Shown one piece after another: positions 9,142 through 17,788 of a stretch of 64,000 nucleotides of DNA. The translations under genes and the position numbers were made by a program. Position 1 is the first letter of the stretch, and every line of letters begins with the position of its first letter. The notes under the pieces are model-generated. The model made no database searches and was not told the DNA's origin. It saw only the letters and a program-made list of their open reading frames with translations. Where the stretch lies: NCBI RefSeq assembly GCF_004571135.1, contig NZ_SPSB01000001.1:1-64000 (forward strand). Direction: 5' to 3'. The stretch is from Algoriphagus kandeliae (GTDB lineage Bacteria > Bacteroidota > Bacteroidia > Cytophagales > Cyclobacteriaceae).

Positions 9142-9567
9142 TTAGATGGTGATTTTCTTTTCTTGATAATATTCGATTCCGTTTTCGGTCCAGTTTAATT
9201 GAACTCTCCAATACCCTGGTTTTAGGTCGGCCATTGATACTTGCTTTTTCCCATCCTCTGTGATTTCAATTTGGAGAGCTTTATCCAAGCTTGCATCTGA
9301 AGGTCGGAAGAGTTGGAGGTTACCTTTTGCTCCAACCGGCAAATCCAGAATCATAGACTTCGATTGGATGTCATATCGAAGCACTTCACGATCTAATGCG
9401 AGTGTAGAAGCTTCCTTGTCAATTTGATCTTGATACTTGATTTCGGCTTCGTAATAATTATCTCTAACCAATTCTATCCCATCCATTCGGACAGAAATCA
9501 CAACCATGGTCATGATGATACCGATGAATGCAATGATGGATAGTAAAATTCCTTTTCCCCAATTCAT
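9142..9567 (-). CDS. ccoH: FixH/CcoH-type cbb3 oxidase assembly protein
   Basis: 141 aa from the ATG at 9567, four bases after the ccoG stop; the longer open frame to 9675 would run into ccoG and is rejected. One N-terminal transmembrane helix (GILLSIIAFIGIIMTMVVISV) is followed by an extracytoplasmic beta-rich domain with RDNYYEAEIKYQDQID near residues 35-50, typical of FixH. FixH/CcoH is needed for stable assembly of cbb3 oxidase. It lies between ccoG and the SafE-like gene. Confidence 0.88.
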   Translation of the reverse strand: MNWGKGILLSIIAFIGIIMTMVVISVRMDGIELVRDNYYEAEIKYQDQIDKEASTLALDREVLRYDIQSKSMILDLPVGAKGNLQLFRPSDASLDKALQIEITEDGKKQVSMADLKPGYWRVQLNWTENGIEYYQEKKITI

Positions 9568-9571
9568 ATTT

Positions 9572-10990
9572 TTAATCTTTAGATACTGGTGCCATAAAGC
9601 TGGTTTCAATTTTATCGATTGATTTTTCCTTGTGGATAAGAGAAAGTTCAACGTCTTGTTGTGGAGAATGAACATCTCCTTGATCAGTTACCAAGAAAAA
9701 ACGTCCTTCCACTTTGGATTGAGGTTCCAAAACCCATTCTTTCCCACCAACTACTTCCACGTCGATCCCGTCTACTAGGGAAGACAGGTTTACTGTCTGT
9801 GGTTCAAAGGTCTTATTTATCAGAGTAATTTGGTATAAATTCGATACGGTTCCATTATCCCTCAATTGGTAAGTCATGCCAGGAAATCTAGTGATGGTAG
9901 CCTGAAGTTCGTCCCGAGTGGCAATCAAGGCAATGAATCCTGCTAGTAAGAGTACCAAGACTACGGAATAGGCTTTTACACGTCCTGTGATCAATTTCTG
10001 AAAGCCTTGCTGAATGCTGTTTTCGGAGGCGTATCGGATTAATCCTGTCGGACGGTCAACTTTGACCATTACTTCATCGCAAGCATCAATACAAGCTGTA
10101 CAATTTACACATTCCATCTGCACCCCATTTCGGATATCGATACCAGTAGGGCAGACATGCACGCAAATTCCACAATCAATACAATCTCCTTTTGGGGATT
10201 CTTCCACCTTGTTTTTTCTGATTGGAGCCCGAGGTTCTCCTCGAACATAATCGTACATCACATTGATGGAATTATTATCCAAAAGCACTCCCTGAAGTCT
10301 TCCGTATGGGCAAACTACTGTACAGGCTTGTTCTCTGAACCAAGTAAAAACGAACATGAAGATCCCTGAGAATGCAACCAAACCGATAAAACCAGCTAAA
10401 TTCTCAGAAGGCGGCTTCGTTACGATTTCTTTTACTTGGTCAATTCCAATTAAGTATGCCATTACCAAGTGTCCGATTAATAAGGAGATAGCTAAGAAAA
10501 CGAGTAATTTCGAGCCTTTCTTGACTATTTTTTGAGTATTCCAAGGACTTGCATCTAGGGCTCGCTGTTGGTTGGCATCCCCTTCGATGAGGTATTCTAT
10601 TTTTCGGAAAACCATTTCCATGAATAGGGTTTGGGGACAAGCCCAACCACACCAAATTCTTCCAAAAATGGCAGTAAATAAAATGACAAAGACAAAGAAG
10701 ATTAATAATAGAAAAATCAGTAGATGCGTGTCTTGAGGCCAAAAAACGGCTCCAAAGATGATGAATTTGCGCTCAAAAATGTTGAATAATAACCAGGGCC
10801 TTCCATCTACTCTGATAAAGGGTCCCACAAATAGGATTGCTAATAAAATCCAGGATAGGTAAGTTCTATAACGGTAAAAAAAACCTCTAACTTTTTTGGG
10901 ATATACCCAATTTCGTTTTCCATCATCCTTTACAGTGGAAAGTGCATCTCGAAAGGTTTCTGGATTGAGGTGTGGATTCTTTTGTGCCAT
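9572..10990 (-). CDS. ccoG: Cytochrome c oxidase accessory protein CcoG (FixG)
   Basis: 472 aa. Multi-span membrane protein with the CGWACPQT motif near residue 118, a second cysteine motif (EQACTVVCPYGRLQG) near 225, and two ferredoxin-type 4Fe-4S motifs, CIDCGICVHVCPTGID and CVNCTACIDACD, around 268-305. A C-terminal beta domain (IG-fold FixG type) follows the last helix. In other bacteria CcoG is a cupric reductase that feeds copper to cbb3 assembly. It is preceded by a 10-bp hairpin at 11006-11032 that may set its expression apart from the structural genes. Confidence 0.95.
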   Translation of the reverse strand: MAQKNPHLNPETFRDALSTVKDDGKRNWVYPKKVRGFFYRYRTYLSWILLAILFVGPFIRVDGRPWLLFNIFERKFIIFGAVFWPQDTHLLIFLLLIFFVFVILFTAIFGRIWCGWACPQTLFMEMVFRKIEYLIEGDANQQRALDASPWNTQKIVKKGSKLLVFLAISLLIGHLVMAYLIGIDQVKEIVTKPPSENLAGFIGLVAFSGIFMFVFTWFREQACTVVCPYGRLQGVLLDNNSINVMYDYVRGEPRAPIRKNKVEESPKGDCIDCGICVHVCPTGIDIRNGVQMECVNCTACIDACDEVMVKVDRPTGLIRYASENSIQQGFQKLITGRVKAYSVVLVLLLAGFIALIATRDELQATITRFPGMTYQLRDNGTVSNLYQITLINKTFEPQTVNLSSLVDGIDVEVVGGKEWVLEPQSKVEGRFFLVTDQGDVHSPQQDVELSLIHKEKSIDKIETSFMAPVSKD

Positions 10991-11005
10991 TGGAATTAAA
11001 ATTTA

Positions 11006-11032
11006 GGACTACCGGAAAATGCCCGGTAGTCC
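11006..11032 (-). terminator. Intercistronic hairpin between ccoP and ccoG
   Basis: Perfect 10-bp stem GGACTACCGG / CCGGTAGTCC with a 7-nt loop, followed on the minus strand by the T-rich run CTAAATTTTAATT. It lies 7 bases after the ccoP stop and 15 bases before the ccoG start. The broken T run suggests partial termination or an mRNA-stabilising stem that lowers accessory-gene expression relative to ccoNO-Q-P. Confidence 0.6.
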
Positions 11033-11039
11033 AAATGTA

Positions 11040-11963
11040 TCAAAGGGTGGCAATTTCCGATGTGCTTTCGGTCACTGTTTCAACCTCAGATTCAGGAGCA
11101 AAGAGTTCTCCTTGCGGCTCTTTTGGATTAGCAGGAGTGGTGCCAACAAGTGTAAGGATATAACTAGAAACCTGTTGGATCTCCTGTGGTGAAAGTTGGT
11201 CTTCCCAAGGAACCATACCCTTGCTCACTACCCCATACTTCACTACTGTAAATACATCTTGAATAGATCCTCCATGGATCCAATATTGGTCGGTAAGGTT
11301 AGGGCCAACTCCGCCACCTCCATCAGCTGCATGACAAGCTGCACAATTGGCTTCAAAGATGGATTTACCAGTTGCTATGCTTGCTTGCGAATCATCGAAG
11401 GTTACATTGGTTTCATCAATTGAAGCTGCCATTGTGGCCATTCTTGCCTCTGCTGCAATTGCTTCTAATCGGAGCTCTTCTTCGTATTCCTCAATTCCGG
11501 TTTTTCCAAATCCTAGAACCGAGTAATTCACAAAGTAAACTACCCCAAACACAATAGTGAGAATGAATACCCATTGGAGCCATGGTGGCATGAAATTATC
11601 TAATTCGGTAATTCCATCGTAAGAATGATCTGCCATCATTTTGGCCTTCTCTTCCTTTCCACCGACTGTATCCATTTTTCCGGTAACAAACCGCTCCTTG
11701 AATTTTTCCCACCAAGTCGGTTCATTGGCTAATTCAGGGTTTTCCTTTTTGAAAACAGCAACCATGAAGGACATTAGGTAGACCATTAAAAGGAGCAACA
11801 GCACAATCACAAGTAGAACAATGCCCAGAATTATCAAAAGGGTCATTTGAGCAGGGTCCATAGCTTGAAGATTTGCATACCAATCAGAGCTTTCGGTCTG
11901 TGCAAAAGCACTCAGGGTGGGGAGCCACCCGATGGTCATTAAGAGTGTTAGAAACTTTTTCAT
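11040..11963 (-). CDS. ccoP: cbb3-type cytochrome c oxidase subunit III (CcoP)
   Basis: 307 aa. A signal-like N-terminus, a transmembrane segment at about 40-65, a second at about 128-148, then a cytochrome c domain with one heme motif CAACH at about residues 206-210 and a later Met (KGMVPWEDQ) as likely sixth ligand. Proteobacterial CcoP has two CxxCH motifs; only one is present here, as I recall for other Bacteroidota. The start overlaps ccoQ by 4 bases. The subunit passes electrons from soluble or membrane cytochrome c to the catalytic subunit. Confidence 0.93.
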   Translation of the reverse strand: MKKFLTLLMTIGWLPTLSAFAQTESSDWYANLQAMDPAQMTLLIILGIVLLVIVLLLLLMVYLMSFMVAVFKKENPELANEPTWWEKFKERFVTGKMDTVGGKEEKAKMMADHSYDGITELDNFMPPWLQWVFILTIVFGVVYFVNYSVLGFGKTGIEEYEEELRLEAIAAEARMATMAASIDETNVTFDDSQASIATGKSIFEANCAACHAADGGGGVGPNLTDQYWIHGGSIQDVFTVVKYGVVSKGMVPWEDQLSPQEIQQVSSYILTLVGTTPANPKEPQGELFAPESEVETVTESTSEIATL

Positions 11964-12145
11964 GGCTGGGGTTTGGTTAATTCATCATCATTTTCCATTG
12001 GTAGGGACTTCATATGGTCCACAAGTTCCTTGGGTAAGCTTCTTACCCAAACGAATACTCCCAGAAAAAACAGCACAAAGATGAGCAAGGAAATCACTGG
12101 GTAGATTTCGATATTTTCGATAGATCTTAATACTTCTTTATACAT
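11960..12145 (-). CDS. ccoQ: cbb3 oxidase small subunit CcoQ-like
   Basis: 61 aa, one transmembrane helix at about residues 17-36 (ISLLIFVLFFLGVFVWV) and a charged cytoplasmic tail. Size, topology and position between ccoNO and ccoP identify it as the CcoQ-type subunit, which stabilises the complex in other species. It overlaps ccoP by 4 bases. Confidence 0.85.
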   Translation of the reverse strand: MYKEVLRSIENIEIYPVISLLIFVLFFLGVFVWVRSLPKELVDHMKSLPMENDDELTKPQP

Positions 12146-12157
12146 GATTTCCCGGGT

Positions 12158-14284
12158 TTAATTAGATGCTGTTGCTTTGATATCCGTACCTAGTCGCTGT
12201 AGATAAGCGATCAATGCCACGATTTCCGTATTCGGCATTACCTCTACTCCGGCATCTTTCAAATTAGTCACAATCTGATTGGCTTGATTTTCCAAATCGG
12301 CCATGGCTTGTTCATCATATCCTTCTGGATAAGGCACCCCTAATTTTTGAAGCGTTCTGATTTTCGCAGGGAGGTCAGAGTAATCCATTACATTTTCTTT
12401 CATCCAAGGGTATGGAGGCATTAGTGATCCAGGAGACATGGAGGTAGGGTCTTCCATGTGGAAATAGTGCCATGAATCCGGGTATTTGCCACCGATTCGG
12501 TGCAAATCAGGTCCGGTTCGTTTGGATCCCCAAAGGAATGGTCGGTCATAAACGAACTCACCTGCTTTTGAGTATTCTCCATATCGCTCTGTTTCGAAGC
12601 GGAATGGTCGGATCATTTGTGAATGACAACCCACACAACCATTGGCGATGTATAAATCCCTTCCTTCCAATTCAAGAGGAGTATATGGCTTCACAGAAGA
12701 AATGGTTGGAACGTTGGATTTTACCAAAATGGTAGGGATAATCTCGATGGCACCGCCTATAGCAATTGCGATTGTTGCTAAAACAGTAAAGAAAACAGGT
12801 TTTCTTTCCCATGCTCTGTGCCAGAATTCTCCAGCAGGATTGTAGTTTTTAGCAAGTGCAGGAGCTTGATCTTCCTCATAAGCTTCAAATGTTCCTTTTT
12901 GAGCTGTTTTGTACATATTGTACACCATCATGATGGCACCACTTAAGTAAAGCAAGCCACCAAATGCTCGAAGAACGTACATCGGAACGATTTCCACGAC
13001 AGTTTGAAGGAAGTTGCCATAAGCCAAGCGACCCATTTCATCAAACTCTCGAAGCATCAAGAATTGAGTCAAGGCGGATACGTACATAGGAAGGGCGTAG
13101 AAAATAATTCCCAGGGTTCCTATCCAGAAGTGAGCATTGGCCATTTTCTGAGAATAAATCGTAGTCTTGAATAGTCTTGGCCACATCCAGTAAAGCATAC
13201 CGAAGGTCAAGAACCCATTCCATCCCAAACCTCCAATGTGTACGTGAGCTACGATCCAGTCAGTATAGTGGGCAATCGCATTCACATTTTTAAGGGAAAG
13301 CATTGGACCTTCGAAGGTTGACATACCATAGGCAGTAACTGCTACTACCATGAATTTCAATACTGGTTCATTTCGAACTTTGTCCCAAGCACCTCTTAGA
13401 GTCAAAAGACCATTCACCATACCACCCCAAGAAGGAGCAATTAGCATGACAGAGAAAACAGTTCCGAGTACTTGAGCCCATTCTGGAAGCGCTGTGTACA
13501 ACAAGTGGTGTGGGCCAGCCCACATGTAAATGAATATCAAAGACCAAAAGTGTACAATGGAAAGTTTGTAGGAGTAAACTGGTCTATTGGCGGCTTTTGG
13601 AAGGAAATAATACATCAGCCCCAAGAATGGAGTGGTCAGGAAGAATGCTACTGCATTGTGCCCATACCACCATTGAACCAAAGCATCCTGAACGCCCGCA
13701 TAGGCAGAATAACTTTTGGTAAAGGAAACCGGAAGTTCAAGGGAGTTAAAAATGTGCAGAACAGCTACCGTGACAAAAGAGGCCAAATAAAACCAGATAG
13801 CCACATACATGTGACGCTCTCTTCTTTTGATCAGAGTACCGATCATATTTGCCCCAAAAGCTACCCATACCAAGGCAATGGCAATATCAATTGGCCATTC
13901 CAATTCAGCGTATTCTTTGGAGGTCGTCAGACCAAGTGGTAGGGTAATGGCAGCGGCCAAAATAATTAATTGCCAACCCCAGAAGTGGAACCAACTAAGG
14001 GATTTATTCCACATCGGGGTTTTAAGCAATCTCGGCATGGAGTAGTATACCCCAGCGAAAATGGCATTTCCCACAAAAGCAAAAATTACTGCATTGGTAT
14101 GCAGTGGACGAATCCTACCAAAAGTAGTGTAGGGATTGCCCAAATTTGCCTCAGGCCAAAATAGCTGTGTGGCGGCAATCACCCCCACGAGCATACCTAC
14201 TAGGCCCCAGATAATTGTAGCGGCTCCAAAATACTTGACAATCTTATTGTCGTATTGGAACCTTTCCAGTGTAGCGTCATTCAT
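12158..14284 (-). CDS. ccoNO: cbb3 oxidase subunits I and II fused (CcoN-CcoO)
   Basis: 708 aa fusion. Residues about 1-470 are the twelve-helix heme-copper catalytic subunit CcoN, with conserved histidine motifs (WWYGHNAVAFF; AGPHHLLYT; YTDWIVAHVHIGGLGWNG). Residues about 500-708 are the membrane-anchored monoheme cytochrome c CcoO, with heme motif CVGCHSQM at about 548-555 and a later Met-containing SLMPPYPWM. The enzyme reduces oxygen to water with high affinity and pumps protons. The N-O fusion is known in Bacteroidota and replaces two separate genes. The start overlaps ccoS by 8 bases. Confidence 0.96.
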   Translation of the reverse strand: MNDATLERFQYDNKIVKYFGAATIIWGLVGMLVGVIAATQLFWPEANLGNPYTTFGRIRPLHTNAVIFAFVGNAIFAGVYYSMPRLLKTPMWNKSLSWFHFWGWQLIILAAAITLPLGLTTSKEYAELEWPIDIAIALVWVAFGANMIGTLIKRRERHMYVAIWFYLASFVTVAVLHIFNSLELPVSFTKSYSAYAGVQDALVQWWYGHNAVAFFLTTPFLGLMYYFLPKAANRPVYSYKLSIVHFWSLIFIYMWAGPHHLLYTALPEWAQVLGTVFSVMLIAPSWGGMVNGLLTLRGAWDKVRNEPVLKFMVVAVTAYGMSTFEGPMLSLKNVNAIAHYTDWIVAHVHIGGLGWNGFLTFGMLYWMWPRLFKTTIYSQKMANAHFWIGTLGIIFYALPMYVSALTQFLMLREFDEMGRLAYGNFLQTVVEIVPMYVLRAFGGLLYLSGAIMMVYNMYKTAQKGTFEAYEEDQAPALAKNYNPAGEFWHRAWERKPVFFTVLATIAIAIGGAIEIIPTILVKSNVPTISSVKPYTPLELEGRDLYIANGCVGCHSQMIRPFRFETERYGEYSKAGEFVYDRPFLWGSKRTGPDLHRIGGKYPDSWHYFHMEDPTSMSPGSLMPPYPWMKENVMDYSDLPAKIRTLQKLGVPYPEGYDEQAMADLENQANQIVTNLKDAGVEVMPNTEIVALIAYLQRLGTDIKATASN

Positions 14285-14462
14285 TGGACTTAGGTTTTAT
14301 TGGTTGATTTTTATTTGGTTTTTTATGATTATCAAAGAGAATCCGAACAGAAGGGGTGTAGTCATCTTCAAACTGACCGCTTTTTACCGCTTTGAAAAAC
14401 AGGTATAAAAAGCTTCCTGCCAGAACTAGACTTACACCGATTAAAAGAAATATGACCTCCAT
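14277..14462 (-). CDS. ccoS: cbb3 oxidase assembly protein CcoS
   Basis: 61 aa, one N-terminal helix (IFLLIGVSLVLAGSFLYLFF) and the CcoS-typical stretch AVKSGQFEDDYTPS. CcoS is needed for cofactor insertion into cbb3 oxidase and is always encoded beside CcoI, as here: one base separates it from ccoI, and it overlaps ccoNO by 8 bases. Confidence 0.93.
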   Translation of the reverse strand: MEVIFLLIGVSLVLAGSFLYLFFKAVKSGQFEDDYTPSVRILFDNHKKPNKNQPIKPKSNE

Positions 14463-14463
14463 A

Positions 14464-16896
14464 TTATTTTTCGGTTTTAGATTGAATTAATCCCATCTTC
14501 CAGGCTAAGGCATTGGTAGATAGGGTAGTGAAAACCACCACAGAAATACTTGAAAGTGGCATCAGAATCGCACAAATCACAGGGCTTAAAATTCCCTGTA
14601 CCGCCAAGCTGATTCCTATTACATTGTATAAAAAGCTCAAAGCAAAGCTCGCTTTGATGATGTTCCGGCTTTTTTTAGCAAAGCTCAAATAGCTTGGAAT
14701 CTTGTCGAAAGAGCTTGCGTCAAGAATCGCATCACTCGCAGGTGAAAAATGACTTACTCGATCAGATACCGCTATTCCAACTTCACTTTCCTGCAATGCC
14801 CCAGCATCATTGAGTCCATCCCCGATCATAAGGGTTCTTTTTCCTTCTTGATTGAGCTCTTTCAGGTAATCCAGTTTTTCTAAAGGGCTTTGCTGAAAAT
14901 GATAATGGATTCCATTCCCAAGGTTTTGTTTTAAGGAATTCAATTCATGAGAATGATCTCCGGATAAAAGATGGAGGTCATAAACAGGTTCCAGCGAATT
15001 CACAACCTCAGGTGCCTTTTCCCGAAGGCCAGATAAAATATGGAAGTGTCCTAACTCTACGCCCGAAATACTCAGATAAACCACATTTCCCTCTTTTAAA
15101 TGGACTGGGTTCTTGATTTCACAAAATGCAGCAGAGCCTAGACGGATTTCCTGATCTAAATAAATTGCTCTGATGCCCAGGCCTTTTTCTTCATGAACAG
15201 ATTCTAGCTTTTTAGCTGAAATATTTCCAAGCCATCCATTGATTCGATTGCTAAGAGGGTGAGTAGACCGCGAAACCATTGCCTTGAGAATAGCTTTAGT
15301 TTCATCAGATAATTCTTCTCCAAAGAATGAAATCTGTGCTCTTGCTGGATCAGTAAGCGTTCCTGTTTTATCAAATACTACCGTGTCAACCAAAGCCAAG
15401 CGCTCAACGACACTGGCATTTTTTAGGTAGAATTTCCCTCTTCCAAATATTCGAAGGGTATTACCAAGCGTAAATGGAGTCGACATTGCCAAAGCACAAG
15501 GGCAAGCCACGATCAATACAGAAGCAAGGGCTTTGATGGCAAATGAAAAGTCAGTAGGTGCCCAGAAAAGGAAAGCGGCAAAGGCTATGCTCAGAACAGT
15601 CCAAGTAAAGATTCCTGAAATTTTGTTCGAAAGAGGTTCGAGTAATTTATCCTTAGGTTTTTCGAAGCTTTCATTGTTCCAAAGATCTGTCAGATAGCCT
15701 TGTGAAGGAGACTTTTGGATGGTCAATAGGATAGGATCTCCTTTTTGACGACCACCGGCATAGATCAATTCTCCTTTTCTTTTTGGGACAGGAACTTCTT
15801 CGCCTGTTACAAAGCTGTAGTCGATCTGAGCGGAATCGCTTAAAAGAAGAGAATCAGCTGGAATCAATTCCTCATCCCGAACTAAAATCACATCCCCAAC
15901 TTCCAGTTTGGTAAGAGGAATGACTTCTTCCTGGTTTTGGACCAATTTGGTTACAGCAATTGGAAAATAGGACTTGTAATCCCGATCAAACTCTAGTGCA
16001 GAAAAGGTCTTTTGCTGGTAGATTTTTCCTAATAATAAAAAGAACAATAAGCCTCCCAAGCTATCCATATAGCCTGCATTTCCATGCGCGAAGATTTCCC
16101 AAAGGCTGTATACAAAAAGTGAGATGATGCCTAGGACAATGGGAACATCCATATTAATTCGTCTTTGTTTGACCGAATTCCAAGCTGAGATATAATAATC
16201 ACTTGCAGCGTAAGTGACTACAGGAATGGCCAAAAGCACATTCAGATAATTAAAAAGTCCTCGAAAATTCTCAGCGATTAATTCAACCTCTGAAAAATAT
16301 TCCGGAACGCTAAACAACATCATGTTTCCAAAGCAAAAACCCGCAACAGCCAATCGCTTCACAGTTCGCTTATCGACGGTGTTGTTTTTTGCTTTTTTGT
16401 CAAGATTTGAAAGAGAAATTTTCGGTTCGTAGCCAATCGTGGATAATAGGCTTACTAATTCCTGAAGGCTGATTTTCTGATGCTGAAACTTAATCTGAAC
16501 CTTTTTCTTAATAAAATCAACCCGACTGAAGGTGATTCCAGGATGGATTTGATAAAGATTTTCTAAAAGCCAAATGCAGGATGCGCAATGGATTAAAGGA
16601 ATATAAAAAGTAACGTGACTTTCGGTTTCATTTTGGAAATCCAGCAGTTTTCTAGCTGTCTCCGGATCCTTCAAATAATCAAAGCGATTGCTCCGGCTGT
16701 TTTTCTCTTTTTGGCTTTCTCCAGGATGTGCTCCCAAGTCATAATAGGTGCACATGTCATTTTCAGAAAGCACTTCATAGACAAGTTTGCATCCTTGACA
16801 ACAAAAAACCTTGTCGCCCACCGCCAAGGCTTCATTTTCACAGTTTTCACCGCAATGATAGCATTTCGTTTTTTCTGTCTGGGTAGTGATGGGCAT
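14464..16896 (-). CDS. ccoI: Copper-translocating P-type ATPase CcoI (FixI)
   Basis: 810 aa. An N-terminal cysteine-rich domain (CYHCGENC at about 12-19, FCCQGCK at about 31-37) precedes a heavy-metal-associated domain with HCASC near residue 102. The membrane part carries the CPC ion motif (ACPCALA, about 467) and the catalytic loop DKTGTLTD (about 507), with MIGDGLNDAGAL as hinge motif. CcoI ATPases export copper towards cbb3 oxidase assembly. It is the first gene of the locus, with TGAT-N4-GTCA at 16941-16952 (minus strand) upstream, and starts the run ccoI-S-NO-Q-P-G-H. Confidence 0.94.
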   Translation of the reverse strand: MPITTQTEKTKCYHCGENCENEALAVGDKVFCCQGCKLVYEVLSENDMCTYYDLGAHPGESQKEKNSRSNRFDYLKDPETARKLLDFQNETESHVTFYIPLIHCASCIWLLENLYQIHPGITFSRVDFIKKKVQIKFQHQKISLQELVSLLSTIGYEPKISLSNLDKKAKNNTVDKRTVKRLAVAGFCFGNMMLFSVPEYFSEVELIAENFRGLFNYLNVLLAIPVVTYAASDYYISAWNSVKQRRINMDVPIVLGIISLFVYSLWEIFAHGNAGYMDSLGGLLFFLLLGKIYQQKTFSALEFDRDYKSYFPIAVTKLVQNQEEVIPLTKLEVGDVILVRDEELIPADSLLLSDSAQIDYSFVTGEEVPVPKRKGELIYAGGRQKGDPILLTIQKSPSQGYLTDLWNNESFEKPKDKLLEPLSNKISGIFTWTVLSIAFAAFLFWAPTDFSFAIKALASVLIVACPCALAMSTPFTLGNTLRIFGRGKFYLKNASVVERLALVDTVVFDKTGTLTDPARAQISFFGEELSDETKAILKAMVSRSTHPLSNRINGWLGNISAKKLESVHEEKGLGIRAIYLDQEIRLGSAAFCEIKNPVHLKEGNVVYLSISGVELGHFHILSGLREKAPEVVNSLEPVYDLHLLSGDHSHELNSLKQNLGNGIHYHFQQSPLEKLDYLKELNQEGKRTLMIGDGLNDAGALQESEVGIAVSDRVSHFSPASDAILDASSFDKIPSYLSFAKKSRNIIKASFALSFLYNVIGISLAVQGILSPVICAILMPLSSISVVVFTTLSTNALAWKMGLIQSKTEK

Positions 16897-16940
16897 ACTT
16901 ACTTTTTTACAAAAATTACCGAATAATCATCCGATAAACA

Positions 16941-16952
16941 TGACATTCATCA
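16941..16952 (-). promoter_or_regulatory. Candidate Crp/Fnr-family site upstream of ccoI
   Basis: Minus strand TGATGAATGTCA, i.e. TGAT-N4-GTCA, close to the Fnr core TGAT-N4-ATCA. Its centre is about 42 bases before a transcription start predicted from a -7-like element at 16910-16918 (one base longer than consensus). The same motif stands before hemN and the stress gene. Confidence 0.45.
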
Positions 16953-16966
16953 GCTTTTAAGATGAC

Positions 16967-17608
16967 TTATATGGATAGATAAAAGGATAGTTGATCGCTC
17001 CAGAGTTTGCTTTTATAAAAATGATAGAGGACTTTGGTCAGATCCGATTGGTAGTTTTTCGTGGTCACTAAAAGTGTACAATGGTGTTTGACAGCATAAG
17101 ACCAAAAATCACCAATTCGCATAAAGTTGAATTTTATGAAACTGGTTTCCCGAGTAGATTTTGCAACCAATTGAATGAGCTCTTGTTCTTCCTTTATTTT
17201 TGATTTGGGAATGAAGGAAGGGGAGATGATAGTCGCTTTGCTGTTTTTGATTTTGTTTTGGAATAAGTTGATAAAATGCCGTATCAACTGTGCCGATTGG
17301 GGAGTCCCATCATAATGAAAGAGTAAATGATTGGTGGAGAAGTCTGGAACGAATAGTAAAACAGGAATGTCACATACTTCTTTTTCCAAAGGTTTAGGGA
17401 GTTCTTCTTGACGAAGCCAATCCAAAATTTTGGTAAGGTCTATTGTCACCAAGGAAGGATCACCATCGAGCGAATCGCACATTAGGCTCTCTTCTTGTCC
17501 AGGCCAAAAATCCCGAGCGAGAACCGGACAATTATATTCTCGCATGATTTCATCAGGAAGATGAAACTTTATGCTTAAGGGTGTTTTGATTTCCATAGAC
17601 TTCGGCAT
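16967..17608 (-). CDS. Universal stress protein-like
   Basis: 213 aa from the ATG at 17608; the ATG at 17596 (MEIKTPLSIKF) is an alternative. A longer open frame to 17776 is rejected because its first codons lie in the terminator hairpin of the upstream gene. No membrane helix. The layout (VLLFVPDFSTNHLLFHYDGTPQS, then a helix and strand, ending with CTLLVTTKNYQSD) resembles UspA-type alpha/beta proteins found beside cbb3 loci in Bacteroidota. The UspA ATP-binding glycine motif is not evident. It is transcribed towards ccoI, 70 bases away, with a shared Fnr-like motif, so a role in low-oxygen adaptation is plausible but inferred. Confidence 0.65.
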   Translation of the reverse strand: MPKSMEIKTPLSIKFHLPDEIMREYNCPVLARDFWPGQEESLMCDSLDGDPSLVTIDLTKILDWLRQEELPKPLEKEVCDIPVLLFVPDFSTNHLLFHYDGTPQSAQLIRHFINLFQNKIKNSKATIISPSFIPKSKIKEEQELIQLVAKSTRETSFIKFNFMRIGDFWSYAVKHHCTLLVTTKNYQSDLTKVLYHFYKSKLWSDQLSFYLSI

Positions 17609-17613
17609 TTGTA

Positions 17614-17621
17614 CAAATCTA
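17614..17621 (-). promoter_or_regulatory. -7 promoter element before the stress-protein gene
   Basis: TAGATTTG on the minus strand is a full match to the Bacteroidota TAnnTTTG box. No good -33 box is seen at the usual spacing, which fits an activator-dependent promoter. It supports a translation start at 17608 or 17596. Confidence 0.45.
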
Positions 17622-17666
17622 CAGGTAGTCTCCCCGAAGCGGTCTGACCAATTCCATAAGCTCGTA

Positions 17667-17678
17667 TGATTAAAGTCA
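17667..17678 (-). promoter_or_regulatory. Candidate Crp/Fnr-family site upstream of the stress-protein gene
   Basis: The plus strand reads TGATTAAAGTCA (TGAT-N4-GTCA); on the coding (minus) strand it is TGAC-N4-ATCA. The element is near-palindromic. Its centre is about 62 bases before the start predicted from the perfect -7 element TAGATTTG (minus strand, 17614-17621), a class I activator distance. Confidence 0.45.
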
Positions 17679-17743
17679 GGTTTTATGAGCTTGTTTTTGG
17701 AAGTAAGCAATTCCAAAAAACCAGAAAAAATTATGGAAAGGGC

Positions 17744-17767
17744 AAAAAAATGAGGGCTAGTGCCCTC
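17744..17767 (-). terminator. Terminator of the lipoprotein gene
   Basis: Stem GAGGGC / GCCCTC (17752-17767, 4-nt loop), followed on the minus strand by ATTTTTTT. It lies about 20 bases after the lipoprotein stop. Confidence 0.85.
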
Positions 17768-17788
17768 TTTAGTCAATTGTTAGTAATT

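Noticed and set aside
17609..17776. N-terminal extension of the stress-protein gene
   Set aside because: It begins inside a terminator hairpin and T run and crosses the promoter and the Fnr-like site.
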